Shown here: piece by piece, positions 54,736 through 64,000 of the stretch
Numbering within the stretch: the stretch's first letter is position 1
Layout: the number at the start of each line of letters is the position of its first letter
From: Trypanosoma brucei gambiense DAL972
Lineage: Eukaryota; Euglenozoa; Kinetoplastea; Trypanosomatida; Trypanosomatidae
Direction of reading: 5' to 3'
Assembly (NCBI RefSeq): GCF_000210295.1
Contig: NC_026739.1
Span: 62,001 to 126,000, forward strand
DNA length: 64,000 bases
The notes under the pieces: model-generated
The model's input: only the letters and a program-made list of their open reading frames with translations
Told to the model about the DNA's origin: nothing
The model's database searches: none
Translations under genes and position numbers: made by a program

Positions 54736-55204
54736 TTACTCTTGCATATCGTCGATATTTTCCAGATCCATGTCATTGGGCATGGTCGTGGGATCCTCTG
54801 AAAAGAGCCTACCGCGAAACTCCGAAATGCTACCTCGTCTTCTGTTGAGGTATTACACCCCAACCGTGTATAAGATTGGCATCAGAGCCAACCCTTGCGA
54901 TGTTCTGCAGGTCATGGATACAGTTTCTAACCATGTGTTGCCAATCTCCACTTGGGGTCTTGAAGTGAACAACAACTGTCGCATCCACCTCGTCGGCTGG
55001 AAATATATTTTCCAGCGATCTAGCGCCAAAATCATACCTGCATGCTCTACCGGGGTCAATGTTATCAGATAGCTCAGAAACATCACTACCGCCTCCCCTC
55101 CTCCTTGCCCGCCGGCTTATTACACTAAGCGGCTTTGCCATAGCACTCGTTGTTGGGCACCTGAAGCCCTGGCCGCTGTGGCTAAGGTGAGGCGTCCCGT
55201 TCAT
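54736..55204 (-). pseudogene. Frameshifted gene remnant, family unknown
   Basis: A minus-strand frame from 55204 gives 124 residues of protein-like sequence including 'IFPADEVDATVVVHFKTPSG' and then stops. One base shift beyond that, a second frame continues with 'SEFRGRLFSEDPTTMPNDM' and ends in an acidic tail at a TAA (54736-54738). Together they look like the C-terminal part of one protein broken by a single frameshift near 54835. No homologue is recognised. The region is GC-rich compared with its surroundings. Confidence 0.35.
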
Positions 55205-56609
55205 TCTTCAGTTTCTGTGTCTTTCTTTCCATTAGTTTGCAGGGGCCGTCTGTTACGGTCACTGGCCGCGGTCGCGCCACCTATGTCGCAGCCTTGTTTG
55301 TCTCCAAGGTCGGTGTTAAAATGCCCTTCCCTCCGCCGTTTCGCCATGGCGTTGGGCCCAGCGCACCAGTTATTATTTCCAGGGAGGTGCTGTCCCTCTT
55401 TCCGCTCGAGATCCTGCAATTTATCTCCATGCTTATGATCCGCCCCCGGTGCCGCCCCTTTAGCAAATTCACTTGGAGCTGACTTTCGTTTAGCTCGCGA
55501 TGAGAGGGCATGACCGTGCGGTTGTTTGCTGGCGGCAATCCGCTATTTGGGGGGTGGGGGCGGATCGGCCTCTCTGTGGGATTCTTGGAGAGTAGCTCTG
55601 TGGGTACGCTCGCCTCCACTCCGCTCATTGTTTCTCCTTTTCGGTAGGCGTTGACTGGTCGCCGGTACCCGCGTGCGCGGCGCGTCTCCGCTCCGGACTC
55701 ACCCTGGTCAAGCGAATTGACACCGTTTCGAGTGCTGTTGGGGGTTAGGTGCCCAGAGGGCCGTTACCGCCCTTTGGCGGGTGTGGCGGGGTCGCTTCAG
55801 CTTCCTTACGGGCTCGGAGCAGTGCCGTTGCCGAGCGGTACGCTTGTACGCATTCTGCGGGGTGGTAAAACCCTTTGTTTTCATTGCTTATTGGCCCATG
55901 ATAATGAGGGTTGATGGTTGTAACAAAGGGACGGTGCAATTTAAGCGCGCGCGCAGGGGGACCATATATCAAAACATATCTGTGAGTTTAAGCGACTTCA
56001 CAAGTGCTGCTCCTAGTGATTTTTTAAGTACCTGGGGAAGTATTTAGGTCCTCGAGCCGGTAAGTGTGTTGGGTTGCTCCCCCTACTGCGTGGTTCTTGA
56101 TCCCCTAGTGGTGCGGATAAATGGACGCCTGACTAGAGAGACCGGCAGTAGCGTTGTCGTTCTTTTGACTTTCTTTAGATCTGACAAGATGCCACTTGTT
56201 CCGTTGGGTGCGCTGACTGTTTGACTTCTGCCTCACGGCCCCAACACTCCCTGTGACAGTTAGAAAAAAAAACTGAGGAAATCTTATGCGAGACATGATG
56301 TCGGGACGATCATTCATTACCGATTACCGACTCAGTAGCATTGCCGTTTCGGTATATCGGACAACTTTACCGAATCAACCCTCTGTACGAAAACTAAAGA
56401 CCCAACAAATCACCTATCTTGCAAATCCGTGACGTTCGTCGTTTAGATATTTAATACTTCTCGTTACTAAACACGACACTCTTAGGACTGCAGAAGCATA
56501 ACATTTTACATAAAAGCCAACAGCCCCCCCCCAAAAAAAAACAATTGAATTGAAGTAGTTGCCCTAGCAAAAGGCGAAAACAATGCCAAACTCTAAGAAA
56601 CTTGCAGAT

Positions 56610-56850
56610 ATAAATATATTTATGAGATTTTAGGATGAAACGGGACAAACCAAAGGAGGGGAAAACAAATCAAGTTAAATCAGAAGGAAAAAAAAACGAA
56701 CATGCTCCACCACTCCGATGGTGAGAATTTATTTCTCTTTCCCAACTTCCATCTCTTTTTTCTTTTCTTTTTTTTCTTTTTTTTTCCTCCAACAAAGACA
56801 AGTAATGTGCTTACGGCCTGTTTTTTTTCTTTTTCTCTTTTCAATTGTTT
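56610..56850. repeat. Dispersed inverted repeat, copy B
   Basis: About 241 bases matching the reverse complement of 33506-33749 at roughly 95 percent by eye. Similarity ends sharply: beyond 56850 this copy runs into 'GTTCCGGTTT', while copy A continues in unrelated sequence towards the gap. Confidence 0.85.
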
Positions 56851-57687
56851 GTTCCGGTTTATATTTCTTTAAATATATAAAAATTAGGGGTTTCGTTGTT
56901 GGTCTACGCGTTGCCATTTAACGTTGCTACGTTATTTTCTTACATATCAAATCTTCCAGTGGTAATTCTTCCCTTGTATGCCAACGGGAGTGCGTAGACC
57001 TGCATTATCTTTTAAAAAATACATATTACCTTCTTACGTGTTAACTTTGTGAAACATAACCTATGCGACATGATCTTTTCGAATGATGGATATGCAAATG
57101 ACTCTGCCCCAATGCCATGTGTCATGCTGTCCAGCACTCAGTGTTGGTGGTGACTTTATGAGCACCGCTTTAACTATTGTTTGGCAGTGCATTCCTTGTT
57201 TTTATGAAGTCAGGTTGATGCGCAGTGGTTACCGTTATTTCTTTCCTTTGTAAATATACATAAATATATGCATATTTCAGTATTTAAATACGTATGCTTA
57301 CCTTGTTTGAGGTTCTATCATATTTGAAAAACATTTTTTTATTTTTGTTTTGTCTACCTCACTTTAATGCTATATTTATCCACTACGGCACAGCAGGTGG
57401 CACCTTCCTCACACAGTCCCATGGAGGTTTATTTGCGATTGCCCAGGAAGTGGAACAGGAGGGGGAATATGGGAGTTAGGCGATGCGTCACAATTGCACT
57501 TTGCCGCTCTTACGGTGAGTTAACCGAATATTCTTTCGTGTGTGAACCGTAGTATTTCCACCCTCCCAGGGTTGAGGGTTTAATATTTTGATTATGTCGC
57601 GATTGGTGACTTTCTATTTCTGTCCAATACGTCGCCGGGCATGATCTGCATATGTATTAAGCGCGCCGATGCCACTTTACTGGTTTC

Positions 57688-57724
57688 TATTTTCCCTCTT
57701 TGATATTCTTCTCGAAGACACAAG
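57688..57724 (+). promoter_or_regulatory. Probable trans-splice acceptor for the adenylate cyclase
   Basis: A pyrimidine-rich tract (TTTCTATTTTCCCTC then TTCTTCTC) is followed by AG at 57716-57717 and again at 57723-57724. Either would remove the upstream ATG at 57669 from the mRNA and make the ATG at 57762 the first one. Confidence 0.5.
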
Positions 57725-57761
57725 ATTTCACATACGAATAATACCACACATTACCGAAAGT

Positions 57762-60700
57762 ATGCACTGGCAGGAAGGTGGCGGAAGAGGATGTGTGTAC
57801 ACTCATGGAAACTGCAGGCGGAACCTTACCGCAGGGAGCCCTGCAAGGCGTTACAGCATGTACAAGCACTCACCTGTCATTACTGCTGTATCACTGCTAC
57901 ACTTGTTGCCTTTGCTACTCATGTGGATGCCACCTGTGTGCGCGGATGACAGTGCTGTGACGGTAAATGTGCTATCCATGATGTATAATCCGGAATATTA
58001 CGTTGAGAAAGTGAACGCCATCAATGCCGGCTTTGACGCATCACTGAGTGCCCACGGTTGGAAGACGGGCTCCGGTGCGACAATATCTGTCATCCGTCCC
58101 CCATCGTACAACACCACAGCTGAGGACATATTTCAGCTGGGGGTGAAACAAAGTGAAGGGAAGTTATTAGTTGTATTCGGGCCCCTGGGTACTGACCCTG
58201 TCGTTTGGGTTCGTGATAAACTAAAGGAAAATGATCTTGTTGCCATCGCTCCTATTGCGTACTCCAGTGAGGTCCGTGGTTGGAACCCTCACCTCTATTC
58301 AATAAGTGTCGAACCCAATGCTGAGCTCCTCGCCCTCATTCGATACGCTGTTGTTTATCTGGGTCTGCCGCGTGTAGGTTTGATGTATGCGAAGGGTAAT
58401 GGGTTTGACAAGGAGTCATATGAGTTTACCATGCGAATAATGGAAATGATGGGCCGCAAGCCATGTGGAGTGTTCGCTGTGGAGAGCAGTGGGGGTCGGG
58501 ACGTCTTGGAGGGTGAATTGAATACCAAGTGGGGGCAATTTGTTGCTACACGTCCGCAGGCTGTACTGCTATTTTCGTCAATCGCGGATGATACCACCGG
58601 GTGGTTTGTCAAGAAGATAGCACAGGACAACCGCACTGTGGACATGTACCTGCTCGCTCCTTCCAGTTTTCAACATTTTCTGATCAAAACATGGAGCGAT
58701 GCGCTGGTGTCACTTAATCGTACGTTCACTCCTGGACAGCTGATCACAACTGGAACAGTGCCACTCGCTAGTGACAATCGGTCCTCGATGGTTCGGCACT
58801 TCCAGCGTGACATGGACAATTACCTGGATACAAACAGTGACTGGAAGGGCTTTGCGAAACCTGAACATTACCTTAAGGACGACAAATTAGGGGAGATGAT
58901 GGTGTTTGGATGGCTTGCGGGAGAAGTTCTGTTTGAGGCCCTAAACAACGCTCCACAACTGACAAACCGTACTTCATTCATGGAATCTCTGTACAAGCAG
59001 CGTCGCTACGTGATTGATGACTTTGTGGTTGGTGACTTTGGTGGTGAGTGCGATGAGGGCGCTGCATTACAGGGTGCCATGTGTAATTGCAATGAAGGCG
59101 GCAGCATGGCGCATATGAGAGTTGTTGTCAACAGCCTCAGTTTGAAGCCTATGAAGAAAGGCTCTGTGACGTGGAGTGTATCGGAGTGCTCAAGTGCTAA
59201 TGTGCAGGTGAGCGCACCGTTAATCGGACTGTATGTAGTCCTTACGGATGATAAAGTTGCACAACGTGCGAGCATGAGGTGGTCGTTGGGCGCTCGGAGC
59301 ATCGAGGAAGCGGATGATGTTGATAAGAGAATATTTTTCCATTCCTTAAAGGTTAATTTGAAAAATTTAACGCAATCACTTGAACAAGTAAGGGACACGA
59401 AGGCCGTAGCTGCAGTTCTTGGTGTTGTTACCGCTGATATTCTGAGCGTGCCGAATATGACTTTCATTGGCCCTATTCCACTGTTCCCCCGGTTGAACAA
59501 GTTCTGGAGAAACGTGATCCATCTGCAACCGCTACTTGCGCAGCAGCTATATGTGCTTGCTGTATACCTCTCCAACACCTCTTCCACGGGAGTGAAGGCG
59601 CTTGTTCGCGGGGGTGAAGCATCTGAGGTTGTAGACACGCTTGATAAGTCATTGGTTACGTTTGGTGTGTCGCTTGATTCCAGTAAGACACTTGGTGATG
59701 ATGACCCGATATCGTCATATCTCTCGGGTAATGGAGATGTGTTTTGTATTGGACTCACTCTCACTGACGTTGCTGCGGTTGCGCGGCACCTTCAGACCCA
59801 CCTCAGGGCCCGTGTATTCGTTCCATTCAATGACATTTTGTTGTTTTATCAGGAGTTTGTGGCTGCATTTAATGCGAGTAAAGAGTCTATTGCCAGCTCA
59901 GAGCGGCTCCTATTCGCGACGAGTTTCCCACACTGGGCAAAGAAGAACACGAAATCAGATATGGTTGCGAGATTTCATCGCCATGTCAATGAATCGCATT
60001 GGGATCCACTAACGTTCCTGGGCTTTGCTACCACTCGGTTGCTTCAGGTTGTTATCTCCAATATGAGGAAGGTGAATGCAGAGCTGCTGGCAGACCGCAT
60101 TTACACGGAGTCCAACATCAGAGTGGATGACGTGCGATTTGGACCCTTCAGTGATGCGGAATGTGTTTCTGGTACGAGTGTTTCGGCAAATGAGTGTGCC
60201 TCAAACTTTGGAGCCACAAACATTTCTGTATGGTCGATGGCGCGTGTGCTGAATTCAAGCTTGCCCAGGACACAGGTTGGGATGACACCGTCTATGGACT
60301 ATGTTATTCCGCAAGAGGGTCAACTCACACGGTCACAGATAGCTGGAATAATTTCTGGGTGTGTATCCGCCTTGTTATTATTTATTGCCCTTGGTGTGTT
60401 CCTACACATCTCCCTGCGGAACGCTCGTAACAACAACCGTGCACCCAAGGAGCCAACGGACCCCGTGACACTAATATTTACTGACATTGAGAGCAGCACT
60501 GCGTTGTGGGCTGCACACCCTGATCTGATGCCCGATGCCGTCGCCGCGCATCATCGTATGGTCCGTTCACTGATTGGGAGGTATAAGTGCTACGAAGTCA
60601 AAACTGTTGGGGATTCGTTCATGATAGCGAGTAAGAGTCCTTTCGCTGCCGTCCAACTCGCACAGGAATTACAGCTGTGTTTCTTGCATCATGACTGGGG

Positions 60701-61502
60701 AACAAATGCACTTGATGATTCTTACCGTGAGTTTGAGGAGCAGCGTGCGGAGGGAGAATGTGAGTACACACCACCAACCGCGCATATGGATCCTGAAGTG
60801 TACAGTCGTTTGTGGAATGGCCTGCGTGTACGTGTTGGAATCCACACCGGGTTGTGCGACATCCGACACGATGAAGTGACGAAGGGATATGACTACTATG
60901 GGCGGACTCCAAACATGGCAGCAAGGACGGAGAGTGTAGCAAATGGTGGTCAGGTGCTGATGACGCATGCGGCGTACATGTCGCTGTCAGCTGAGGATCG
61001 TAAGCAAATTGATGTCACTGCACTTGGTGCTGTCGCACTTCGCGGTGTGAGTGATCCGGTTAAGATGTACCAGCTGAATACCGTGCCTAGTCGTAACTTT
61101 GCTGCATTACGGCTGGACCGCGAATACTTTTTTGATGAGGGCGAGGATGGCACGACAACCTCCACAAGCGACCACAGTTCTTCGCGTGCGGAGCTGAGTG
61201 AATCAGCTCAGATAATTGCAACTGCACTACAGTCGCTGTTAAGCACGTTCAAGACAGCGCATCGTGAGAAGTTGTTGCTGCCGTATTGTGAGCGTTGGCG
61301 TGTGCCTCTTCCCCGTAAAGCTGCATCCGAGTGGGATGACGCCTACTGTGAGGAAGTGGTGCGTCGCATTGCAGTTAAGGTTGGGCGCGTCGCTGACCAT
61401 GGCGCTCATAGTGGAAGTGAGTCGTCAAGTACGCAAGGCAGTTCATCAATTATTATCGTCCCCTTTTACGACCCTTGCTACCGTGAAATGTGTTCTTTTT
61501 AA
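57762..61502 (+). CDS. GRESAG4: Receptor-type adenylate cyclase, GRESAG4 family
   Basis: The gene encodes 1246 residues from the ATG at 57762; an in-frame ATG at 57669 exists but lies before the likely splice acceptor. After a 32-residue lead comes a signal sequence (from Met 33, hydrophobic core HLLPLLLMWMPPVCA). The large extracellular part, to about residue 855, resembles periplasmic-binding-protein folds and has many N-glycosylation sequons. One membrane helix lies at about 859-884 (AGIISGCVSALLLFIALGVF). The intracellular class III cyclase domain starts near 897: 'LIFTDIESST' with metal-binding D908, 'TVGDSFM' with D951, and 'YDYYGRTPNMAARTE' near 1043. It makes cyclic AMP from ATP as a dimer, in flagellar or surface membrane. 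The family is expanded in African trypanosomes. A 331-base exact copy of residues 282-391 coding sequence lies at 63670-64000. Confidence 0.96.
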   Translation: MHWQEGGGRGCVYTHGNCRRNLTAGSPARRYSMYKHSPVITAVSLLHLLPLLLMWMPPVCADDSAVTVNVLSMMYNPEYYVEKVNAINAGFDASLSAHGWKTGSGATISVIRPPSYNTTAEDIFQLGVKQSEGKLLVVFGPLGTDPVVWVRDKLKENDLVAIAPIAYSSEVRGWNPHLYSISVEPNAELLALIRYAVVYLGLPRVGLMYAKGNGFDKESYEFTMRIMEMMGRKPCGVFAVESSGGRDVLEGELNTKWGQFVATRPQAVLLFSSIADDTTGWFVKKIAQDNRTVDMYLLAPSSFQHFLIKTWSDALVSLNRTFTPGQLITTGTVPLASDNRSSMVRHFQRDMDNYLDTNSDWKGFAKPEHYLKDDKLGEMMVFGWLAGEVLFEALNNAPQLTNRTSFMESLYKQRRYVIDDFVVGDFGGECDEGAALQGAMCNCNEGGSMAHMRVVVNSLSLKPMKKGSVTWSVSECSSANVQVSAPLIGLYVVLTDDKVAQRASMRWSLGARSIEEADDVDKRIFFHSLKVNLKNLTQSLEQVRDTKAVAAVLGVVTADILSVPNMTFIGPIPLFPRLNKFWRNVIHLQPLLAQQLYVLAVYLSNTSSTGVKALVRGGEASEVVDTLDKSLVTFGVSLDSSKTLGDDDPISSYLSGNGDVFCIGLTLTDVAAVARHLQTHLRARVFVPFNDILLFYQEFVAAFNASKESIASSERLLFATSFPHWAKKNTKSDMVARFHRHVNESHWDPLTFLGFATTRLLQVVISNMRKVNAELLADRIYTESNIRVDDVRFGPFSDAECVSGTSVSANECASNFGATNISVWSMARVLNSSLPRTQVGMTPSMDYVIPQEGQLTRSQIAGIISGCVSALLLFIALGVFLHISLRNARNNNRAPKEPTDPVTLIFTDIESSTALWAAHPDLMPDAVAAHHRMVRSLIGRYKCYEVKTVGDSFMIASKSPFAAVQLAQELQLCFLHHDWGTNALDDSYREFEEQRAEGECEYTPPTAHMDPEVYSRLWNGLRVRVGIHTGLCDIRHDEVTKGYDYYGRTPNMAARTESVANGGQVLMTHAAYMSLSAEDRKQIDVTALGAVALRGVSDPVKMYQLNTVPSRNFAALRLDREYFFDEGEDGTTTSTSDHSSSRAELSESAQIIATALQSLLSTFKTAHREKLLLPYCERWRVPLPRKAASEWDDAYCEEVVRRIAVKVGRVADHGAHSGSESSSTQGSSSIIIVPFYDPCYREMCSF

Positions 61503-63368
61503 TTGCTGGTTTGGAGTGTAGCAAGAGTCGCACGTCTTGATTGTTGTTCATGTTGTCGCCGTTGTAACCGGGGTGGCCACTCGGTGTTCGTGATGTAGAA
61601 CCTCTATTTTTTTTTTTTTTTTTAAAGAGTGGTTATCGTTTTTTTTTTTAAGAAAATTTCTTTTTATCTGTTATTTAATTCTGCGTCGATGTTTCAAGTG
61701 TTTTCAATATCGCGCGTGCGCAACTATCGTTTACGATGATATTAATTTCCATTCGTAACTGTGACATGAGCGCACCTACAAGTTTGAAATTTTGTAGATA
61801 TGCGGTTGTATCAGTATGGCAAGAAATGTCATATGTAACAAATGCAGCTTGTCAGTTGTCGTTGATTTCATTTTCCTCTCTTTGCTTTGTAGAAATGTGT
61901 ATATGAACTTATCTGTGAATATGATGGTTTCCGGTGTTTTTTTTAAAATTACCATTGAGTAATTTTGTTTTTTGTTTCCAATTTGTGGATATTCTTTTTT
62001 TTTTTTCCCTGCTTTACTTCTGTTGATGCTGTTTCGTTAGACCTTCTTTGTTGTAACCTGCAAGGCCTAATCTCCCGGCGGAATATGCCAGCATTTTATG
62101 CATTTGGTGAGTGGTCTGACGTCTTTTCCGGAGGGAGGAAATGGGAAACATGGGGTGGGAGGGTTATTAGGTGGTGATAACGTTTCTTTTTTCATTAATT
62201 TTTTTCGGACGTTTCCTTTGTTAAGGTAATGGTCTTACTTGCTCGCATGTGCGCTGTTGCGTTGAACTTTGCTTCTATACTCGTTGTTGGGTGTACCCGT
62301 ATTTCTTTCTTTTTTCTTTGATGGTTTGTAAAGGGCGTGGAGAATGGAAGTGGTATGACTTTTAGGAGCCGCTATGCGGGAGTGTTCTGGTGATTTACGT
62401 GCGAAAATGGGCACATATGCGACTGTGGCGTTCTGTGGTGATGTCTTAGCCCCTCTCGCATCCGCGTGGTTGTGTTAACACTTCGCCGTTACGTCGTGTA
62501 GTGCCCATGTGCGGGGTGATACAGTTGTTGCGGTGGCAAACAATAGTTAAGTGCATGAGGGCGGGTGTAGAGAAAGACTTTCGTCGGGCAGAATAAGCCG
62601 CTGGGCTTCTTTAACGATGTGACGACCTTTCGATTTTTTTGCTGATGGGCAACTGTGCGGTTCCTCGTGCTCAAGCAACGGATCACTGCTGTTGGTTGCT
62701 CTGCGTCGCTGCTGTCGTGCCTGCTTCCCCTATCTTTTGACTCGATGGGTGCTGGAGGTGTGTGTGTGTGGAGGGTTGTCTGATTTCTTTTAGCTTTTCA
62801 ATGCTGCAGAGACAAACCCACATTTTTTTGTTTCTCTTTTGCATAAATGAGATGCCGTGAAGACACTAAATGGCGACGTGTGCCTCCAACTGCCATGATG
62901 ACGGCTGTCATGTTCCGCCAATGCCTTCAGGTAGCCGAAATGTTTGGCTTTAAACAGTGTGTGCGTGTTTGTGGGGTGCGTGGGAACCGGAACTCCGGTG
63001 TCTCGGGGAAATGCGTGCCGCTTCTGATGAACCTTCGCCTCCCCCCGATAGCGAGGGAAGCCCGGTTCCCTCCGTCCACCGCAACGGACTCTTTTACTTG
63101 CGTATTGTCGAATATTCACACGAGGGCCTTCCAAACCATGTCACTTGCCAACGCCGGCATGTCATGGGGAAGAATGAATGGAATACGAAAACCTCATGAA
63201 GTGTGCGGCGCTTTCTCGAGACTTCCCCGCCAGCGGTGCCGCCTTCTCTGGTGGTTGAGATAATCTCCTCTTTAAAGTGGTTGAAGGAAGCACACCATAC
63301 GATATCACACCAACCCGCAATAGTAAAGTAAGTAGTGGCATTGGGCGACATTGAAATAACCAAGGGCA
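61503..63368. other. 3' region of the cyclase gene and downstream spacer
   Basis: The first 700 bases are AT-rich with T runs and should be the cyclase 3' untranslated region. From about 62.3 kb composition becomes balanced. A decayed kinase-like stretch occupies the right end. No intact gene is present. Confidence 0.55.
62850..63366 (+). pseudogene. Decayed protein-kinase-like sequence
   Basis: One plus-strand frame at 63254-63364 reads 'VEIISSLKWLKEAHHTI', then H, a short stretch with one stop, and 'ALGDIEIT' followed by KG. Order and spacing mimic kinase subdomains VIa-VII (helix ending L.YL...H.I, then H.D..P.N, then LGDIKITDFG) with the catalytic HRD and DFG blocks eroded. Upstream, other frames contain possible pieces of subdomains IV-V (for example MEYENLMK at about 63179). 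Several frameshifts would be needed to connect them. A different origin cannot be excluded. Confidence 0.35.
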
Positions 63369-63568
63369 CTACGGTTCCTCATCGGCTTCCTCACTCTCCT
63401 CCGTCTCTTCCTCCTCTTCTGCAGCATCATTCTCTTTTTTCTCCTCTTCTGGTTCACTTTCTTCCTCATCCTCTTCTTCCTCCGTGCAACTCTTGTCAAG
63501 TCCGTCCCTGTTAGTAAGTAACGGATGCATTAAGAGTTCCGCTATTGCCGGTCGAGCGCGTGCGTCTT
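63369..63568 (-). CDS. Protein kinase, C-terminal end only (cut by assembly gap)
   Basis: The last 66 codons of a minus-strand gene, ending at TAG (63369-63371); the rest lies in or beyond the gap. The fragment begins 'DARARPAIAELLMHPLL', which is the subdomain XI signature of serine/threonine kinases (D..RP....LL.HP), and ends in a strongly acidic tail of Glu, Asp and Ser. Family within the kinases (NEK, STE or CAMK) cannot be told. It sits two bases from the end of a decayed kinase-like stretch on the opposite strand. Confidence 0.65.
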
Positions 63569-63669
63569 NNNNNNNNNNNNNNNNNNNNNNNNNNNNNNNN
63601 NNNNNNNNNNNNNNNNNNNNNNNNNNNNNNNNNNNNNNNNNNNNNNNNNNNNNNNNNNNNNNNNNNNNN
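63569..63669. other. Assembly gap (101 N)
   Basis: A run of 101 undetermined bases, again close to a 100-N placeholder. It joins the kinase fragment to a copy of the adenylate cyclase. Confidence 0.99.
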
Positions 63670-64000
63670 TTTGTCAAGAAGATAGCACAGGACAACCGCA
63701 CTGTGGACATGTACCTGCTCGCTCCTTCCAGTTTTCAACATTTTCTGATCAAAACATGGAGCGATGCGCTGGTGTCACTTAATCGTACGTTCACTCCTGG
63801 ACAGCTGATCACAACTGGAACAGTGCCACTCGCTAGTGACAATCGGTCCTCGATGGTTCGGCACTTCCAGCGTGACATGGACAATTACCTGGATACAAAC
63901 AGTGACTGGAAGGGCTTTGCGAAACCTGAACATTACCTTAAGGACGACAAATTAGGGGAGATGATGGTGTTTGGATGGCTTGCGGGAGAAGTTCTGTTTG
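63670..64000 (+). CDS. GRESAG4: Adenylate cyclase fragment, identical to part of the 57762-61502 gene
   Basis: All 331 bases are identical to 58605-58935, in the same frame (extracellular residues 282-391), and run off the right edge. It may be a second tandem GRESAG4 gene, which is usual for this family, or a duplicated contig end created by the assembler. Perfect identity over coding and silent positions favours either recent gene conversion or an artefact. Confidence 0.85.

Larger units (their letters stand above)
51010..57761. other. Divergent strand-switch region, about 6.7 kb
   Basis: Genes on the left are transcribed leftward and the cyclase gene on the right rightward, so RNA polymerase II probably initiates in this interval, as at other divergent strand-switch regions of trypanosomes. 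There is no TATA-type promoter to see; such regions usually lack one. Composition changes along it: balanced to about 52.7 kb, gene-like with broken frames to about 54.5 kb, GC-rich with G runs between about 55.1 and 55.9 kb, then AT-rich with one arm of an inverted repeat (56610-56850). No intact gene, tRNA or recognisable ingi/RIME retroelement was found. Confidence 0.6.

Noticed and set aside
52500..56100. Ingi/RIME retrotransposon in the strand-switch region
   Set aside because: Composition and broken frames made it plausible, but no reverse-transcriptase or endonuclease motif and no poly(A)-ended element with target duplication was seen.
62790..63134. 114-codon minus-strand frame antisense to the kinase-like remnant
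   Set aside because: No domain is visible, and the plus strand shows kinase-like order instead.

Overview
The window looks like nuclear DNA of an African trypanosome, most likely the Trypanosoma brucei group. The supporting features are intronless genes lying head to tail on one strand, pyrimidine-rich tracts followed by AG just upstream of start codons (spliced-leader trans-splicing acceptors), long AT-rich low-complexity spacers, an ApaH-like phosphatase with poly-asparagine runs that matches the trypanosome decapping enzyme ALPH1, and a receptor-type adenylate cyclase of the GRESAG4 family. From memory, ALPH1, RRP45 and the alanyl-tRNA synthetase lie close together on T. brucei chromosome 6, which fits, but I could not run a search.

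Layout. From 51009 down to 1 every gene is on the minus strand, as one polycistronic unit transcribed leftward. In transcription order they are: a secreted Shewanella-like phosphatase (49885-51009), an R3H/DEVH RNA helicase (45914-49669), an unknown protein with ASH-like and C2-like parts (41940-43724), ribosomal protein eL14 (40666-41235), dephospho-CoA kinase with a C-terminal membrane segment (39559-40284), alanyl-tRNA synthetase (36194-39094), an unknown protein (34276-35025), an unknown, probably mitochondrial protein (30212-31270), exosome subunit RRP45 (28830-29921), a PUB-domain candidate (26187-27998), a large CPSF-A/DDB1-like protein (20609-25111), ALPH1 (14434-16650), an unknown protein (6446-8617), and the N-terminal 1741 residues of a CFAP47-like flagellar protein that runs off the left edge (1-5223).

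From 51010 to 57761 lies a divergent strand-switch region without intact genes. It contains decayed coding-like stretches and one arm of a 0.24 kb inverted repeat whose partner sits beside the first scaffold gap. A single plus-strand gene follows, the receptor adenylate cyclase (57762-61502). After it come a decayed protein-kinase-like stretch, the C-terminal end of a kinase on the minus strand (63369-63568), a second gap, and a 331-base exact copy of part of the adenylate cyclase. The right end is therefore either a second tandem cyclase or an assembly duplication.

Function. The cluster is rich in RNA-metabolism genes (decapping, exosome, helicase, possible 3'-end or repair factor, tRNA charging, ribosomal protein), mixed with flagellar and CoA-synthesis genes. 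Trypanosome polycistrons are usually not functional operons, so this is probably co-location; control would be mostly post-transcriptional through untranslated regions. The non-coding DNA on either side of ALPH1 (5.8 kb downstream, 4.0 kb upstream) is unusually long and simple in sequence. Start codons were checked base by base; in several genes the longest open frame begins at a non-ATG codon and the first ATG inside it was chosen.
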